Positions 45,135 to 55,256 of a stretch of 64,000 bases of DNA are shown here, one piece after another. The notes beneath the pieces are model-generated. The model worked only from the letters and a program-made list of their open reading frames with translations. It was not told the DNA's origin and ran no database searches. Made by a program: the position numbers and the translations under genes. How positions within the stretch are numbered: the first letter of the stretch is position 1; the number at the start of each line of letters is the position of its first letter. Where the stretch lies: contig WJXW01000014.1 in the NCBI GenBank assembly GCA_015832175.1, positions 434,001 through 498,000 of the forward strand, given 5' to 3'. This DNA comes from Paraphaeosphaeria minitans (taxonomy: Eukaryota > Ascomycota > Dothideomycetes > Pleosporales > Didymosphaeriaceae).

Positions 45135-47026
45135 GTAGGGATGATCTCAACGTTATTGTGACAGGGTGGTGTTGTGGTGTTGCAGGCGTAGGGTCCGACC
45201 GGAGTAGTAGTGGAGACCGAAGGAGGAAGCAAGGTCGAAGCCCGGTTGTATTAGGCCACCGGTGGCAATGGCTACGTGCTTCAGACGTCGTTTGACTCGC
45301 GCCGCCGAGTATACAAAAGAGCTAAATAGGAAATACGAATCTCGGGGACGGGAATTTTCTGATTGGTGCTGAGTGGCGGGCCAATGCACCTGTGGCGCCT
45401 CCAGGCAATATGAAAAATAGGTTGGTGTTCAAGTGTTGCAGGGCGCAAAGCGCAAGAAGAGTAAATATGGTGGGTGGATGTCTAGCACTCGTCCATAAGG
45501 AGGAGTAGCACGCAACGTGGGTTTGGGGAAGGTGGGTCTCCGGACCGATCTGATCAGCGCTGTCGAACAATGTTACGGTACGGCAGTCGGGCGCAATTAC
45601 GGTGCTTTCACAAGCACTGTGCTGGAAGAGAGCCGAGATGTCCTGACACAGGCACGACCGTGTAGCGGCCGGTAGGGTTCAGGATGGGACGGTACGGCAT
45701 TGGGCGCGTCCACGGCGGGCATGCACAGCGGTGAGTGGTGGACCATAGGCTCACGCGGTGCACACGAGTGGAAAAAAGGCGGTGCGGCTAGATTCTCGAA
45801 ACCGGGATAGGCCTAGGAAAAGCGGCGTTGTGAGGCCATGGCAGTGCGGCGGATTCCAGGTGCGTGGGTATCGGCGGGTTTACGAGAGAGGAGATGGCAT
45901 GGCAGAGGGAGGGGAGAAAGGTGGAATTTTGAAATGGATGGAGAGTGGCCGGTAGCTGGTGAGGTCAGAGGGAAAGATCGGCAGCGACGCCGGAGCCCTG
46001 ACGACGGGCTGGGGCAAGGCAGGCAGGCGTAGCAGGGAAGTTGGCCTGGCATACAGTTCGGCGATACTTGGTCGAGGTTCTGGCAGCACACGGCGCGGTC
46101 ACAGGTGGAAAAGCCGTAAAGGCATCGTGATTCCTGCTGAGTGACCGGCGCGAAGCCTGCGAGCTCCAGAACTAGCGAGCGCTGTAGATCGAGACAAAGG
46201 ACGCGATCGGTTCGCAGGCACGTAGCGCGATGCAGAACCCCAGCCAACAGCGCGCTTCGGGAATGGCTGCAAACCGGCGTGGCTGTGCCGGATGTGTCGC
46301 CAATACAGCACCTCAGATTTGGCGACTGGGGCTTTTTGCTGGCGTGTCGGCGGAAATTCGAGAGAACCGGAGACCATGGCGTGCGGTGCCCAGCCCAACG
46401 GTCTTGCGAGGGCGGGAGAAGGCCGATGCGCAGGTGCTCGAGGGAAAAACTCCAAAACGCTAGCCAGCACGGCAGATAATCAGCCCATTCCTCTGCTGCG
46501 GTATGGATGCCCTTGTGTGGGCGGTAAGCGAGCGAGCCACCCCGTCCGTCGCCCTTTGAAGTTTCACCCGTCACTTGCGTTGCGATCTGCGTCGCGATAT
46601 CTACCGCGAACCTTTGCGGTGCTCCGTGTGCCAGCAGATCGATGCTGTTCGCAGCATGCTGCCGCGCGATCAGGGGCGGGGTGGAAGGTCTGCGACGTCT
46701 GGGCACGTCTGTTTCCGCCCCTGATGGTGCACTGGCCAATGGCAGAGGGCTGCGATACGAGAGTGGAGGCAGGCGGAGCGGAAAGTTCTCATTAGTGCCA
46801 GAGGACCCTGAGTGGCGAGGGCGTCGTTATCAGATTGCGCTGCAGAGACCGATCGGGGGTCTGCAACCATCAGAATGGCCATCTGACTCTTCGATGGATG
46901 TCGTATGGCAATCTCGAAAGGCAGGGTTTACTGATCAACTGAGATCGAGATGAATTGCAGCTCGATGGGATGTAATAGGCTAGCGGCGCATTACGAAAGG
47001 ATGATGCGTGTTGAGCGCCCCCGGAA
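45135..47026. other. Promoter side of SAM/HMG gene, no supported gene
   Basis: GC-rich. Long ORFs exist on both strands over the same bases (308 codons minus at 45813-46739; 167 codons plus at 46292-46795), but they are S/P/R-rich with no domain, and mirrored open frames are expected in GC-rich sequence. A real gene here cannot be excluded. Confidence 0.4.
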
Positions 47027-47122
47027 CGCCCCTACCCTTTGCACCCAGGTCGCCCCTACCCTTTGCACCCAGATCGCCCCTACCCTTTGCACCCAGATCG
47101 CCCCTACCCTTTGCACCCAGAT
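47027..47122 (+). repeat. 24-bp tandem repeat, 4 copies
   Basis: CGCCCCTACCCTTTGCACCC followed by AGAT (AGGT in the first copy), four head-to-tail copies with one substitution. The period is a multiple of three, so all frames through it stay open; this is why repetitive ORFs appear here. Confidence 0.95.
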
Positions 47123-47622
47123 CGCAACAGCTACCTAGGCAACCCAACCGAGAATGGAGACGACCCAGCCATTTCTCTCTCCGAGAAGTGAAAAGAGACG
47201 TTGCGCCAAGCAAGTGAAAAGCCTTCTCATCGAAGCGCTTGGCTCGTTCCGATTTGCACCTGTGTCACCTTGGCCAAGACCAACATTTGTCATCATGTCA
47301 TCATGTCATCATATCATCTCAGGTGGGCCCTCGAGCATCTGATGTACTGTGTAATAAAAGTCTTCGGGCATTTGTTCACCTCTGTGCTCTACCATGAGCG
47401 CTACAGCCACGACAGAGCAGTACCCCTTGGCGCCTTCTAGGTACACGACCAGCACCCATCGGATCTGCGTCGACGGCTATCCCAATTCAATATGTTGCCG
47501 GTATTCCAGTTTGGGGAATAGCGGATTCCGCTTCCATGAACGCTCCTCTCAAAGCCGATGTGACAGGATGCCCCGACGCGTAGCTCGCTGGTAGAACATT
47601 CTCCGCACTTCTCTATCAATGC
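47123..47622. other. Intergenic, 3' side of LSM5
   Basis: No supported gene. Contains ATCATGTCATC-type short direct repeats around 47290-47315. Confidence 0.45.
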
Positions 47623-48148
47623 CTACTCGTCCACCCATTTCCCGTCTCCTCCTGGAACCATCTGGGAGGTTGTTAGTTTCCGGGAGGATGTTCGTGTTGT
47701 ACCCATCGTACCATGCAGATGTTGTTGCCATTGAGGAGGATCTTCGACATCCGTGTCTCACCCTCTTGAGGGTCGCTGCGGTTGTCAGTGCTGCCAACCG
47801 TGTACCAGTTTTCGCAGCTGTCTGCACTCACATCTCCCGGACATCCTCGAGGACCATATCTGATGATTGTTATCCGCCTGCTTTCACGCACATCGTTTGA
47901 CTGCACGTACTGACGTAGTCGTCGAAACCAATCAGCTTGCCCACAAATTCTGCACACCATCAGCCTAGCTTTTGCATGTTGATCATAAAGACCAACCCTT
48001 TTGATTGTTCATGATGATCCAAATCTGTGAACCCACGCACTTGTCGACGAGTTCTGCAAGCGTCAGCATGTGACCATGAGCGCGCAGCTGAGACCTTACC
48101 GAGGGGCAGCAGAGGGTGATGCGCCTTGGGTAGCGGCAGGAACGACAT
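47623..48148 (-). CDS. LSM5: U6 snRNA-associated Sm-like protein LSm5, 91 aa
   Basis: LSm5 is one subunit of the seven-membered LSm rings: LSm2-8 binds the U6 snRNA tail in the nucleus and LSm1-7 promotes mRNA decapping in the cytoplasm. Six exons: 48100-48148, 47997-48053, 47911-47949, 47832-47859, 47712-47775 and 47623-47661; introns of 46, 47, 51, 56 and 50 bp. The start is MSFLPLPKAHHPLLPL. The Sm1 motif is intact (I-W-I-I-M-N-N-Q-K-E-F-V-G-K-L-I-G-F-D-D-Y), followed by N-M-V-L-E-D-V-R-E, and the Sm2 motif I-L-L-N-G-N-N-I-C-M. Length fits the family. The second intron has a less usual GTTGGT donor, but frame and motif leave no alternative. Confidence 0.97.
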
Positions 48149-48495
48149 GGCTGCAATTACCTGGTTATCGAAGAGCTTGCCGTGGTGCTGTCGTCGTCGT
48201 CGTCGTCGTCGTCGTCGGGTCGGCGGGTGAAGTGAGGCTGGCGGGTGGTTGATGCCGGACGCTTGGCGGCAAGGCGCGCGGCTACGCGATCTAGCCGCCC
48301 GTCCATCCTTTCTCTTACCTACGGCACCAGGTTCTGGTTTCTGGCAAACTGGGCGCCATTCATCAGGACGACGTCCTCTGTCCACGCGCCGTGCGAAATC
48401 CGCTGCCTGTGCCAGCAAACAATGGAGCCCAATGCTCCGTCAACGATGCGCGTTTTCCCTTGGTGCGCCGGAAGTAGCGTCATACGCGCGTCTTG
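48149..48495. promoter_or_regulatory. Shared divergent promoter of LSM5 and the exonuclease gene
   Basis: Only 347 bp separate the two start codons, on opposite strands, so both promoters must lie here. It contains a (TCG)9 microsatellite at 48191-48217. Inferred from layout; no specific factor site identified. Confidence 0.55.
48191..48217 (+). repeat. Microsatellite (TCG)9
   Basis: Nine perfect TCG units directly upstream of the LSM5 start codon (48148), in its 5' leader or core promoter. Confidence 0.95.
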
Positions 48496-51400
48496 ATGGC
48501 CGAAGCAGCGCTCAGAGGATGCTGTTGCCTCCAGCTCTGTGGCGAACCAGAGGACAGCAGTACATATGTCCAACTCGTGACTGAGATCATGCTGAATTTT
48601 TGCAGTGCCCTGTTTCCAAGCTTGCCTCGCTTTGCCGTGCAATACTCCCGAGCCGTACACCATCACGTCCCGTCCGTAGTCGTCCCGTCCGCAGCACCTC
48701 GCACGGATATCCAAGGCACAGTGCAGAAACATACAGACTCAGGGAACGAACGTAGGCTGAGGGTATCTTTGAACAATTTTCGAAGGGGAACCGGTACGGC
48801 TCGGAAGCCCATCGTTCGCCCCGCTACACCTAGACGAAAGCTTCTCACCGCTCGGAAGTGTCCTACCACAACTCTGCAGCCTGGCACTTCGTTGCGGGAA
48901 TTTAAAAGCGAGACAGCTTCGATGCAGCAGCTTCGAGTCGCAAGCGCCCGCCGACGCGCCGCACGCCGTCACCTGCCTCGATTTTCTCAGAAGCCCAATG
49001 GATCCGTGAATATCGATGGAATGGGCTATAACGATTACGCTGCGGAGTGGAATGCTAGTACACAACTGCCAGAATTGGATGAGGCCAGGCGTCTGACTAC
49101 AGCCGTTAGATCAGCTGTTCAAGTCGTGGAAGCGTGCGGAGCCGTTTCAGCACAGATGCAACATTCAGTCACGAGATTACAGAAGCTACATGCCAGTTAT
49201 GGGCCTGCGGGGTCTACGAACATTCCACAAAGCGTTGCAACGCGCATGGAAACACTTTCTCGCGTGCGGGATCTCCATACCCAAGCAGCGAAGGCACGCG
49301 ACCTGCTCGTGACCTTGTGCCATTTTCATCGAGGCCTTGTCAGAGCAGCATCAGGCATTCCTATTGGCGTTGGTGCAGCTATGTATGCTGCCGACAGACG
49401 AGGGTTCTTGCTCGAATACTTATGTTACTTGACCCAAGGTCTGGCCGCTGAGATATCGGCGGATGTACGGGACCCAGCCCTCAATAACATCCCCAGATTT
49501 GACGCCGCGCTTCTGCGAAAACGACTGTCTACTATCGATGAAGTCATAGGCACCGCTTTCAGGGAAATGAAGATAGCTTCAGGGCAACTACAGCTGCTTC
49601 TATTGAGTGAAGTTGGTGGAGGAGGTCCCGCCCACTTTCATGTGCAACAGTCCTGGAGTTTCCAGCTTGATGCCTTGCTGAACACCCTATGCGAACTGAA
49701 AGCATGGCATAGTGCTGACATGCTTCCTCGTCAGTATTCGACATCAACGACTAAAACCCTCTCTGATATCGATGCACGGGTTTCTCAATTGAACACTCAT
49801 CTTGGATCCATCGTAGTGGACATCGGACTACTTCTTCGAAATCTTGCCAAAAGGGCAGCCACGCCAGGGAGAGTAGAGGCTCTTGGACCATTCTCCGATT
49901 CTGTCAAGGGACAGACAGTCAATTGGCCGCAGGCGAGATACCAGGAGAAATACCGCTCGGCATGCCGCTCACGTGCAAAATTAATGAAGCTACGCAGCTG
50001 GGGCTACCTTCCCTCACCATTGTGTAAGATACCATGGGCAGGAACGGATAATACATCATCACAGAGCGTAAGAAGCAGACGCAGATCGAGACGGCGTGCA
50101 TACTTGAAAGGACTGTCCGCGCGATTGCAAGCCACGTATTACTGGACCAGTGGCCGATCGGTCGAACCACTGGCTGCCACGACTGATCTACGGGCTGCGA
50201 CGACTGATTTACGGGCTGCGATGGCTGATTCACCGGCTCCCAAGATTGAGACTCGAGCTCGCAAAAGCGAGCGGATCGTGATTCCGAAGAAGAAGCTTAA
50301 GAAAGGAAGCGAGATGGCTTTGGCAAACTTGAGTAGGCTACTGTCGGGCACGTTGCTCTCATACCATAGTTGCACAATCAAGGACTGGCGCAGTGTCGGC
50401 CGGCTCGCGTCTTTACCAGAGACGGAAAAGCCCTCCACTCTGACGCAGGTTGGGAAAACCATCAATGCTTTAGGATTCTACGAAGAGCTTGGTGAGAGAG
50501 AACCTAGTTGGTCGAGGAAGATGGAACCTTTGAAGCAGGATTCTGGAGAACCCATTGTGCGCTGGACATATTCGAAGTCGACGTCAAGACGCGTACCATC
50601 TCAAAGCAGACCACGATTCCAAGCGACCCAGTCTATGAGAGCATCTCATCCAACGTCGACGTTTTTCAGCAGCGATGCGTGGGAGCAGAGCGTTGACATG
50701 TTAACCAACCTTGATAACAACAGCCGAAGAAGCCTCGTTGGTGAAATTCCAGTCTCTTCACTTAGCGGTGTCACCAGTGGCGACCCAGCTAACAAAAGGT
50801 ACCCATGCAGTGATTCAAGCGGCGAACAGAATCCCGAATTCCCTGACCGTACACCCGACGAGCAAAGTCCTCAACCGCTCAACAAGCGTATGGACAACCC
50901 AATGAACGACGATCCACCTCATGAAAGCGAACAGGAGGAAGAATCCGAGAGCGAAGTCGACGAAGACTCAGACCCGGAAGAGCCCGGGGAGGAGCACACC
51001 CCGTTAATCTACCAAATTCCCTCGGATGTCCTCGAGAGTGCTTTACAGGCACCTCCGCAAACCCGCGCGAGTTATTGGAGTCAAAAGCTTTACCGTGGCC
51101 CTGAAGATCAGGAGCTCCTACTGCACTACTGCGTGAATATGGAGGTCTCAGAGCGGGTCGCCAAGCACTTCCTGAACGAGAAGGTCGTGGGCTTTGACAT
51201 TGAGTGGAAGGCTTTCGGTCCCGTGGACTCTATCAAGGAGAACGCATCCCTGATACAACTGGCCACTGAAGATCGTATTGCGTTGTTTCACATTGCGCGT
51301 TTCCCAGGCAAAACGCCAGAGCAACTTATGCCGCCAACTCTGAAGGCCCTCTTGGAATCCCCCGACACCTACAAGGTTGGGGTTGCTGTCAAGGGCGACT

Positions 51401-52836
51401 GCCGTCGACTAGAAAAGTATTTCGATCTCAACATCCGTGGAGTGTTCGAACTCAGTCGTCTCCACAACCTCGTTGAGTACCATGGGACCCAACCGAGCAA
51501 GGTCAATAACAAACTTGTGAAACTAGCTACGCAGGTTCACCAACACCTGCTCTTGCCGCTGCACAAAGGCGAACCCTTCGTCGATGAGCCTCAGCAGAGG
51601 CTTATCAGCGTCCGGGAGAGCGACTGGAGCAGACCACTTGACTTTGAGCAGATCCATTATGCTGCCGCAGATGCGTATGCTGGTTTCCGACTGTTTGATG
51701 TTCTGGAGTCGAAGCGGAAGAAGCTGAAGCCTGCGCCGCCAATGCCGCACCTGTGTGATTACGACAACAAACCTATGCCACGCACTACGCCGCGGGTCAA
51801 ACGAGCAAAGAAAGTGGCACCCGAATTGGAAAAGGTCGTCGCTGAGTCTCTCAGTGGACTCCAAGCTGAAGATGCAGAGGAAGAGGCGTACGAGACTGCA
51901 GCCGAAGAATTCGCAGAGGAAGAGGAAAGCGAAGATACAGATTCTGAGGCTTCGTCCGAGTTCGCCGAGAATAAAGATTTTGATGCATACTATGTTCCCA
52001 AGGCCCATGGTAGTATTGTCATAGGTAAGCGCTCGACCGAGGCTTCCGCAACCCCAGAGGCGTCTGCACATCGCATTGGAAGAGTCGACCTCTCGGGGCT
52101 GGCTGGCGTTGACCCAGCGTATCCAATGCTGCCCCCTATGTCCGATGAGGAGGATGTCAGCTCTGATGAATCAGAAGCGTTCGATCCTCCGCCCAAAATG
52201 CCTCGGCGACGACGTATTTCAAAGGTTGCGCAAGCAGCAAAAGTACTACCTGCCAAAGCAGAAGTCTCAGACGATGAGTATCCGGACCCTGAACTGGAAG
52301 AAGCGTTTGCAACCATGGATCTGTCGGACCCTCCCAAAGCCGCAAGCAGCCCTATTACAGAACTCCTATCTCAGGCGGAAACCCTCGACTTGGAATCGCC
52401 CACCGAGCAAGGACTGGTCGAAGAAGAGACCCCCACTGACGTATCACCACCAATCTCCACATCCCTCATTCAAGCCGGTACAGCCACGCACACGCCCGAG
52501 TACACCCTCGCCACAACCTGGGCACAAAACTACCTCTCCTCCACCATCCCCTCACCTACATCCACGGCTCTTTCACGAATTCGCGCCACGGTGTCCTTAC
52601 TGCGTGCATATCACATGTGGCACCACCAGCGCATGCCGTTAGACGCGATCGGTGCTCATTTGCGCGACCCGCCTCTTGCGCAGAGCACTGTCTCTAACTA
52701 CATTATACAAGCAATCAATTTGGAGAAGTTCACGTACAGAGATGACGATCTGATCACCCTCATGGGGACCTTGCCGGCGAACCTGAGGATAGGGAAGTAT
52801 GGGTGGTTGAGCAGAAAGCTGGAAAATGCACGTTAG
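48496..52836 (+). CDS. DEDDy 3'-5' exonuclease (WRN/RNase D type) protein, 1446 aa
   Basis: One long intron-free frame. The 3'-5' exonuclease domain spans about 885-1080 and has all DEDDy residues: Asp901 and Glu903 in F-D-I-E-W, Asp968 in V-K-G-D-C, Tyr1055 and Asp1059 in Y-A-A-A-D-A-Y. It should digest DNA or RNA from the 3' end with two metal ions, probably in the nucleus. Residues 1-600 are a helical region without a match I know, with R/K-rich patches; 815-850 are very acidic; 1085-1300 are acidic and disordered. The last 110 residues look like a helical winged-helix-like module (A-I-G-A-H-L-R-D-P-P-L). The start is the first ATG; later Met codons (e.g. residue 32) are possible. Confidence 0.9.
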   Translation: MAEAALRGCCCLQLCGEPEDSSTYVQLVTEIMLNFCSALFPSLPRFAVQYSRAVHHHVPSVVVPSAAPRTDIQGTVQKHTDSGNERRLRVSLNNFRRGTGTARKPIVRPATPRRKLLTARKCPTTTLQPGTSLREFKSETASMQQLRVASARRRAARRHLPRFSQKPNGSVNIDGMGYNDYAAEWNASTQLPELDEARRLTTAVRSAVQVVEACGAVSAQMQHSVTRLQKLHASYGPAGSTNIPQSVATRMETLSRVRDLHTQAAKARDLLVTLCHFHRGLVRAASGIPIGVGAAMYAADRRGFLLEYLCYLTQGLAAEISADVRDPALNNIPRFDAALLRKRLSTIDEVIGTAFREMKIASGQLQLLLLSEVGGGGPAHFHVQQSWSFQLDALLNTLCELKAWHSADMLPRQYSTSTTKTLSDIDARVSQLNTHLGSIVVDIGLLLRNLAKRAATPGRVEALGPFSDSVKGQTVNWPQARYQEKYRSACRSRAKLMKLRSWGYLPSPLCKIPWAGTDNTSSQSVRSRRRSRRRAYLKGLSARLQATYYWTSGRSVEPLAATTDLRAATTDLRAAMADSPAPKIETRARKSERIVIPKKKLKKGSEMALANLSRLLSGTLLSYHSCTIKDWRSVGRLASLPETEKPSTLTQVGKTINALGFYEELGEREPSWSRKMEPLKQDSGEPIVRWTYSKSTSRRVPSQSRPRFQATQSMRASHPTSTFFSSDAWEQSVDMLTNLDNNSRRSLVGEIPVSSLSGVTSGDPANKRYPCSDSSGEQNPEFPDRTPDEQSPQPLNKRMDNPMNDDPPHESEQEEESESEVDEDSDPEEPGEEHTPLIYQIPSDVLESALQAPPQTRASYWSQKLYRGPEDQELLLHYCVNMEVSERVAKHFLNEKVVGFDIEWKAFGPVDSIKENASLIQLATEDRIALFHIARFPGKTPEQLMPPTLKALLESPDTYKVGVAVKGDCRRLEKYFDLNIRGVFELSRLHNLVEYHGTQPSKVNNKLVKLATQVHQHLLLPLHKGEPFVDEPQQRLISVRESDWSRPLDFEQIHYAAADAYAGFRLFDVLESKRKKLKPAPPMPHLCDYDNKPMPRTTPRVKRAKKVAPELEKVVAESLSGLQAEDAEEEAYETAAEEFAEEEESEDTDSEASSEFAENKDFDAYYVPKAHGSIVIGKRSTEASATPEASAHRIGRVDLSGLAGVDPAYPMLPPMSDEEDVSSDESEAFDPPPKMPRRRRISKVAQAAKVLPAKAEVSDDEYPDPELEEAFATMDLSDPPKAASSPITELLSQAETLDLESPTEQGLVEEETPTDVSPPISTSLIQAGTATHTPEYTLATTWAQNYLSSTIPSPTSTALSRIRATVSLLRAYHMWHHQRMPLDAIGAHLRDPPLAQSTVSNYIIQAINLEKFTYRDDDLITLMGTLPANLRIGKYGWLSRKLENAR

Positions 52837-53042
52837 GTCGGTCGGAGAGGAACATACCCTGTATTATGATTGTAGATGACATATTGGTGTTTGGAGTTGA
52901 ACATGAGTACGTCATGTTGTGGGTGGCTTGCGAGTACATACAGGAATTTCACTTCGTACATGTTCATCGTTGATTGATAATTGCTAGGTCACTGCAAAAG
53001 TTGTGTTGTTTTAAACTTGTATATTATCCAACTGCAAGATAG
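52837..53042. terminator. Probable 3' region of the exonuclease gene
   Basis: AT-rich, with TTGTATATTATC-like stretches expected around fungal polyadenylation sites. Inferred from position and composition. Confidence 0.4.
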
Positions 53043-53290
53043 CTAATTTATCACTTCAAGTACAGGATTATCCTGCAACGCCCAGCCATACTTCCATTTT
53101 TCAACCTCCAACAAATACCGTAGATCATCGTACGCGGCGGAGTTATCGCGGCGTGGTAGATCATACTCGTATCGAAGCGCGTCCGGCGGAAGGAGTAGAG
53201 AGACGCATACTCTTGTGGCGTTGCTCAAGAATCAGCTTGCCAGCTCCAGCGTCTTGGAGGCTGTCGAATCGGAGGTATACGCCACGGCTG
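53043..53290 (-). pseudogene. Small gene fragment, frame-broken
   Basis: Two protein-like blocks lie in different frames: R-F-D-S-L-Q-D-A-G-A-G-K-L-I-L-E-Q-R (about 53285-53215) and L-L-L-P-P-D-A-L-R-Y-E-Y-D-L-P followed by Y-D-D-L-R-Y-L-L-E-V-E-K-W-K-Y-G-W (to the TAA at 53043). One extra base near 53185-53200 would join them. The second block is well coded and looks like a true C-terminus. No family named. It sits just downstream of the helicase relic. Confidence 0.5.
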
Positions 53291-53304
53291 TACCTAGATA
53301 GGTA

Positions 53305-53690
53305 CACACATGTCGAAGACCTTTTTCTGGTTCTTCGGAATTACCAGTATTTCAAAAGTGTCTTACTGGTTCTTCGGGATTACCAGGCTATCGAAAGTGT
53401 CTTTCTGCTACTCCAACTTCTTGACGTCTTCCACGAAGAGTTTTAATCTGCGACTGGGAAATGGCGACGTGGGGCCAAAGCCGAGTAGAAGACCCAAGTG
53501 GTTCGTCTTTTTTCTCGCTCCATTGCTTCAGGTTGGAAAGGCGAGGCAGCGTGCCGCGTACAAGAGCGTTGATACATCCAGGGGTACCAACGATGATGTG
53601 CGGGCGTGTTTCCTTGTCTTTGAAAAGACCTTTGGGCTCGGTGCAACCACGTTGGAGAGTCTGGACGAGTTGTATAGGCGGGCGGACCGC
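53305..53690 (-). pseudogene. Sub2/UAP56-like DEAD-box RNA helicase relic
   Basis: The frame from 53690 reads P-P-I-Q-L-V-Q-T-L, then G-L-F-K-D-K-E-T-R-P-H-I-I-V-G-T-P-G and I-N-A-L-V-R-G, matching the block between motifs Ia and Ib of the mRNA-export helicase Sub2/UAP56 (the usual R after T-P-G is C here). After a frame change comes L-K-L-F-V-E-D-V-K-K-L-E, in the place of the V-L-D-E-C-D (DEAD) motif but without it, then two copies of D-T-F-x-x-L-V-I-P-K-N-Q separated by TAG and TAA stops. The doubled segment is a local duplication of about 42 bp. The ATP-binding N-terminus and domain 2 are absent. Confidence 0.7.
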
Positions 53691-53727
53691 CCCGGTAATG
53701 TTAGAGAAGTGTGAACTAGGCAGACAC

Positions 53728-54006
53728 TGAACGCGGAGATCCTGGCGGCGAACAGTATCCAGCCCAGCTCAAACTTCTAACATTCAAGCGGCATAATTCG
53801 TGGGAAGGTGTCCCGCATATTTACTATCGGAAATGTCCTAGTAACAAGAAGGAAATTAGGGGCGGGTAATGCATACCGGGGCATTCCAAACGTTATGACT
53901 TTAGAAATCGTGAGCTGGGCGGACACTGAACGTTGAGACCCTAGCGCTGGAAATGAACGCGGAGATCCTGGCGACGAACAGTATCCAGCCCAGCTCAAAC
54001 TTCTAA
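53728..54006 (+). repeat. Direct repeat of 53 bp, 226 bp apart
   Basis: The segment starting TGAACGCGGAGATCCTGGCG at 53728-53780 recurs at 53954-54006 with one mismatch. A third, shorter and more diverged copy (GGACACTGAACGTTGAGACC) lies at about 53921. Both long copies end in CTCAAACTTCTAA. No coding role seen. Confidence 0.9.
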
Positions 54007-55256
54007 ATTGCCTTTCGGCTGAATGGCTCGACTGTAACTCGTCAGAGCGAATACAAATACGATTGAGCAAGACGGAAAGTACCGCGTGGGAACGCCAGCC
54101 TTCAATGACAACTCAAGTTGTGGCTCGTCGTCATATATCAGCGGGCCGGTCGGCTGGTAGAAAGCGCGTTACATGGTCAGCTTCTAAATTGAGCATGCAA
54201 GTAGACGCTGGACTTACAATAATGTTGCGCAACATGATAGTTGTACGTACATCAGAGCCTATAACGATCTTCGCCCGGTATACCTTGTTGTGTGCGCCAT
54301 CACGCTCTCCACAGGACAGGGCGGAATGGGGAGGAGGTCGGTACGTTTCGAAACTCCATAAGCTTCCCTGCCCGTGAAGAGCATGAGGAAGTGCCGTAAT
54401 AGATGTCTACTTGAACAGACTGAGAGGGTGCGAAGGCTTGCGGTGGCAAAAGAGAAGCTGAGAAAGGAAGTAGCGGGATGGCGGGGTGGCGGGAGATTAC
54501 GAGTATTTAACGAGGGCAAAATTTGCAAGGAAATAAGTTACTCCGAGCCAGTCAAAGCAGCGCAATCTGTGGTGAAGGGGACGCTTTCGCTGAGCAATCT
54601 CCCCGACGACGCTCGCGCGGCAGGACCTACGTCACTTGCGACTGAGCTGTCCCGCGCCTGTGTACCTAGTTGACCATGCAGCCCGTTGCTTCACTTTTGC
54701 AAGCTCAGGACTACATCGAGGCCAATGGGAGGCGACTTGATGCTCATGAAGTCGTATGTGATGGAATGGCTGCGCAGTGTCCTTTCCCATGTTTCAGAGG
54801 CAGGCTCGATCGACCTTCCTACGCCATTTGGATAGCACAGATCATGATTATGACTCAATTCGATAGCTTTGTTTATTGTAATCTCACATCAAACATAAAA
54901 ACTCAACCACAGTCATTCGCATGTGCCAACGCTTAATGCCTTACGGATCATTGCAGTCGACTTGCGAAACTAAGAACCTCAATCTCTCACTACATCACTG
55001 TGTACGACGTCGGTTCCCTTGCCCATCAAGCTAATCCTGAGACCAAGTCGTGAAACAATGCGCACGAGAGAGAGAGGGAGGGCAACCTCAGCTTGTGAGC
55101 CATCCTCAATTGGCTCGCGCCCCATTGCACGACTTGAGAATCAGACTACTAAAGAGATTGCTAAGTAGAGGCTATCAATCCAGCTCTTACCTTCGGAGCC
55201 GGTGATAGGGGAGGACAGCGGCATTCTCTCCAGGCACGTTCGAAACTGCTCGCGGG
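54007..55256. other. No supported gene
   Basis: ORFs at 54063-54377 and 54374-54673 (plus) abut one another; the second has a K/E/R-rich helical N-terminal half and a stretch ending S-L-S-N-L-P-D-D-A-R-A-A-G that looks somewhat protein-like, but I find no splice sites or family. Confidence 0.35.

Noticed and set aside
45813..46739. 308-codon minus-strand ORF
   Set aside because: GC-rich sequence with long open frames on both strands, S/P/R-rich translation, no domain, no introns; most likely chance in the promoter region of the SAM/HMG gene.
47030..47120. CCCTACCC repeats as a possible telomeric tract
   Set aside because: The unit is 24 bp and mixed; fungal telomeres are TTAGGG repeats. It is a minisatellite.
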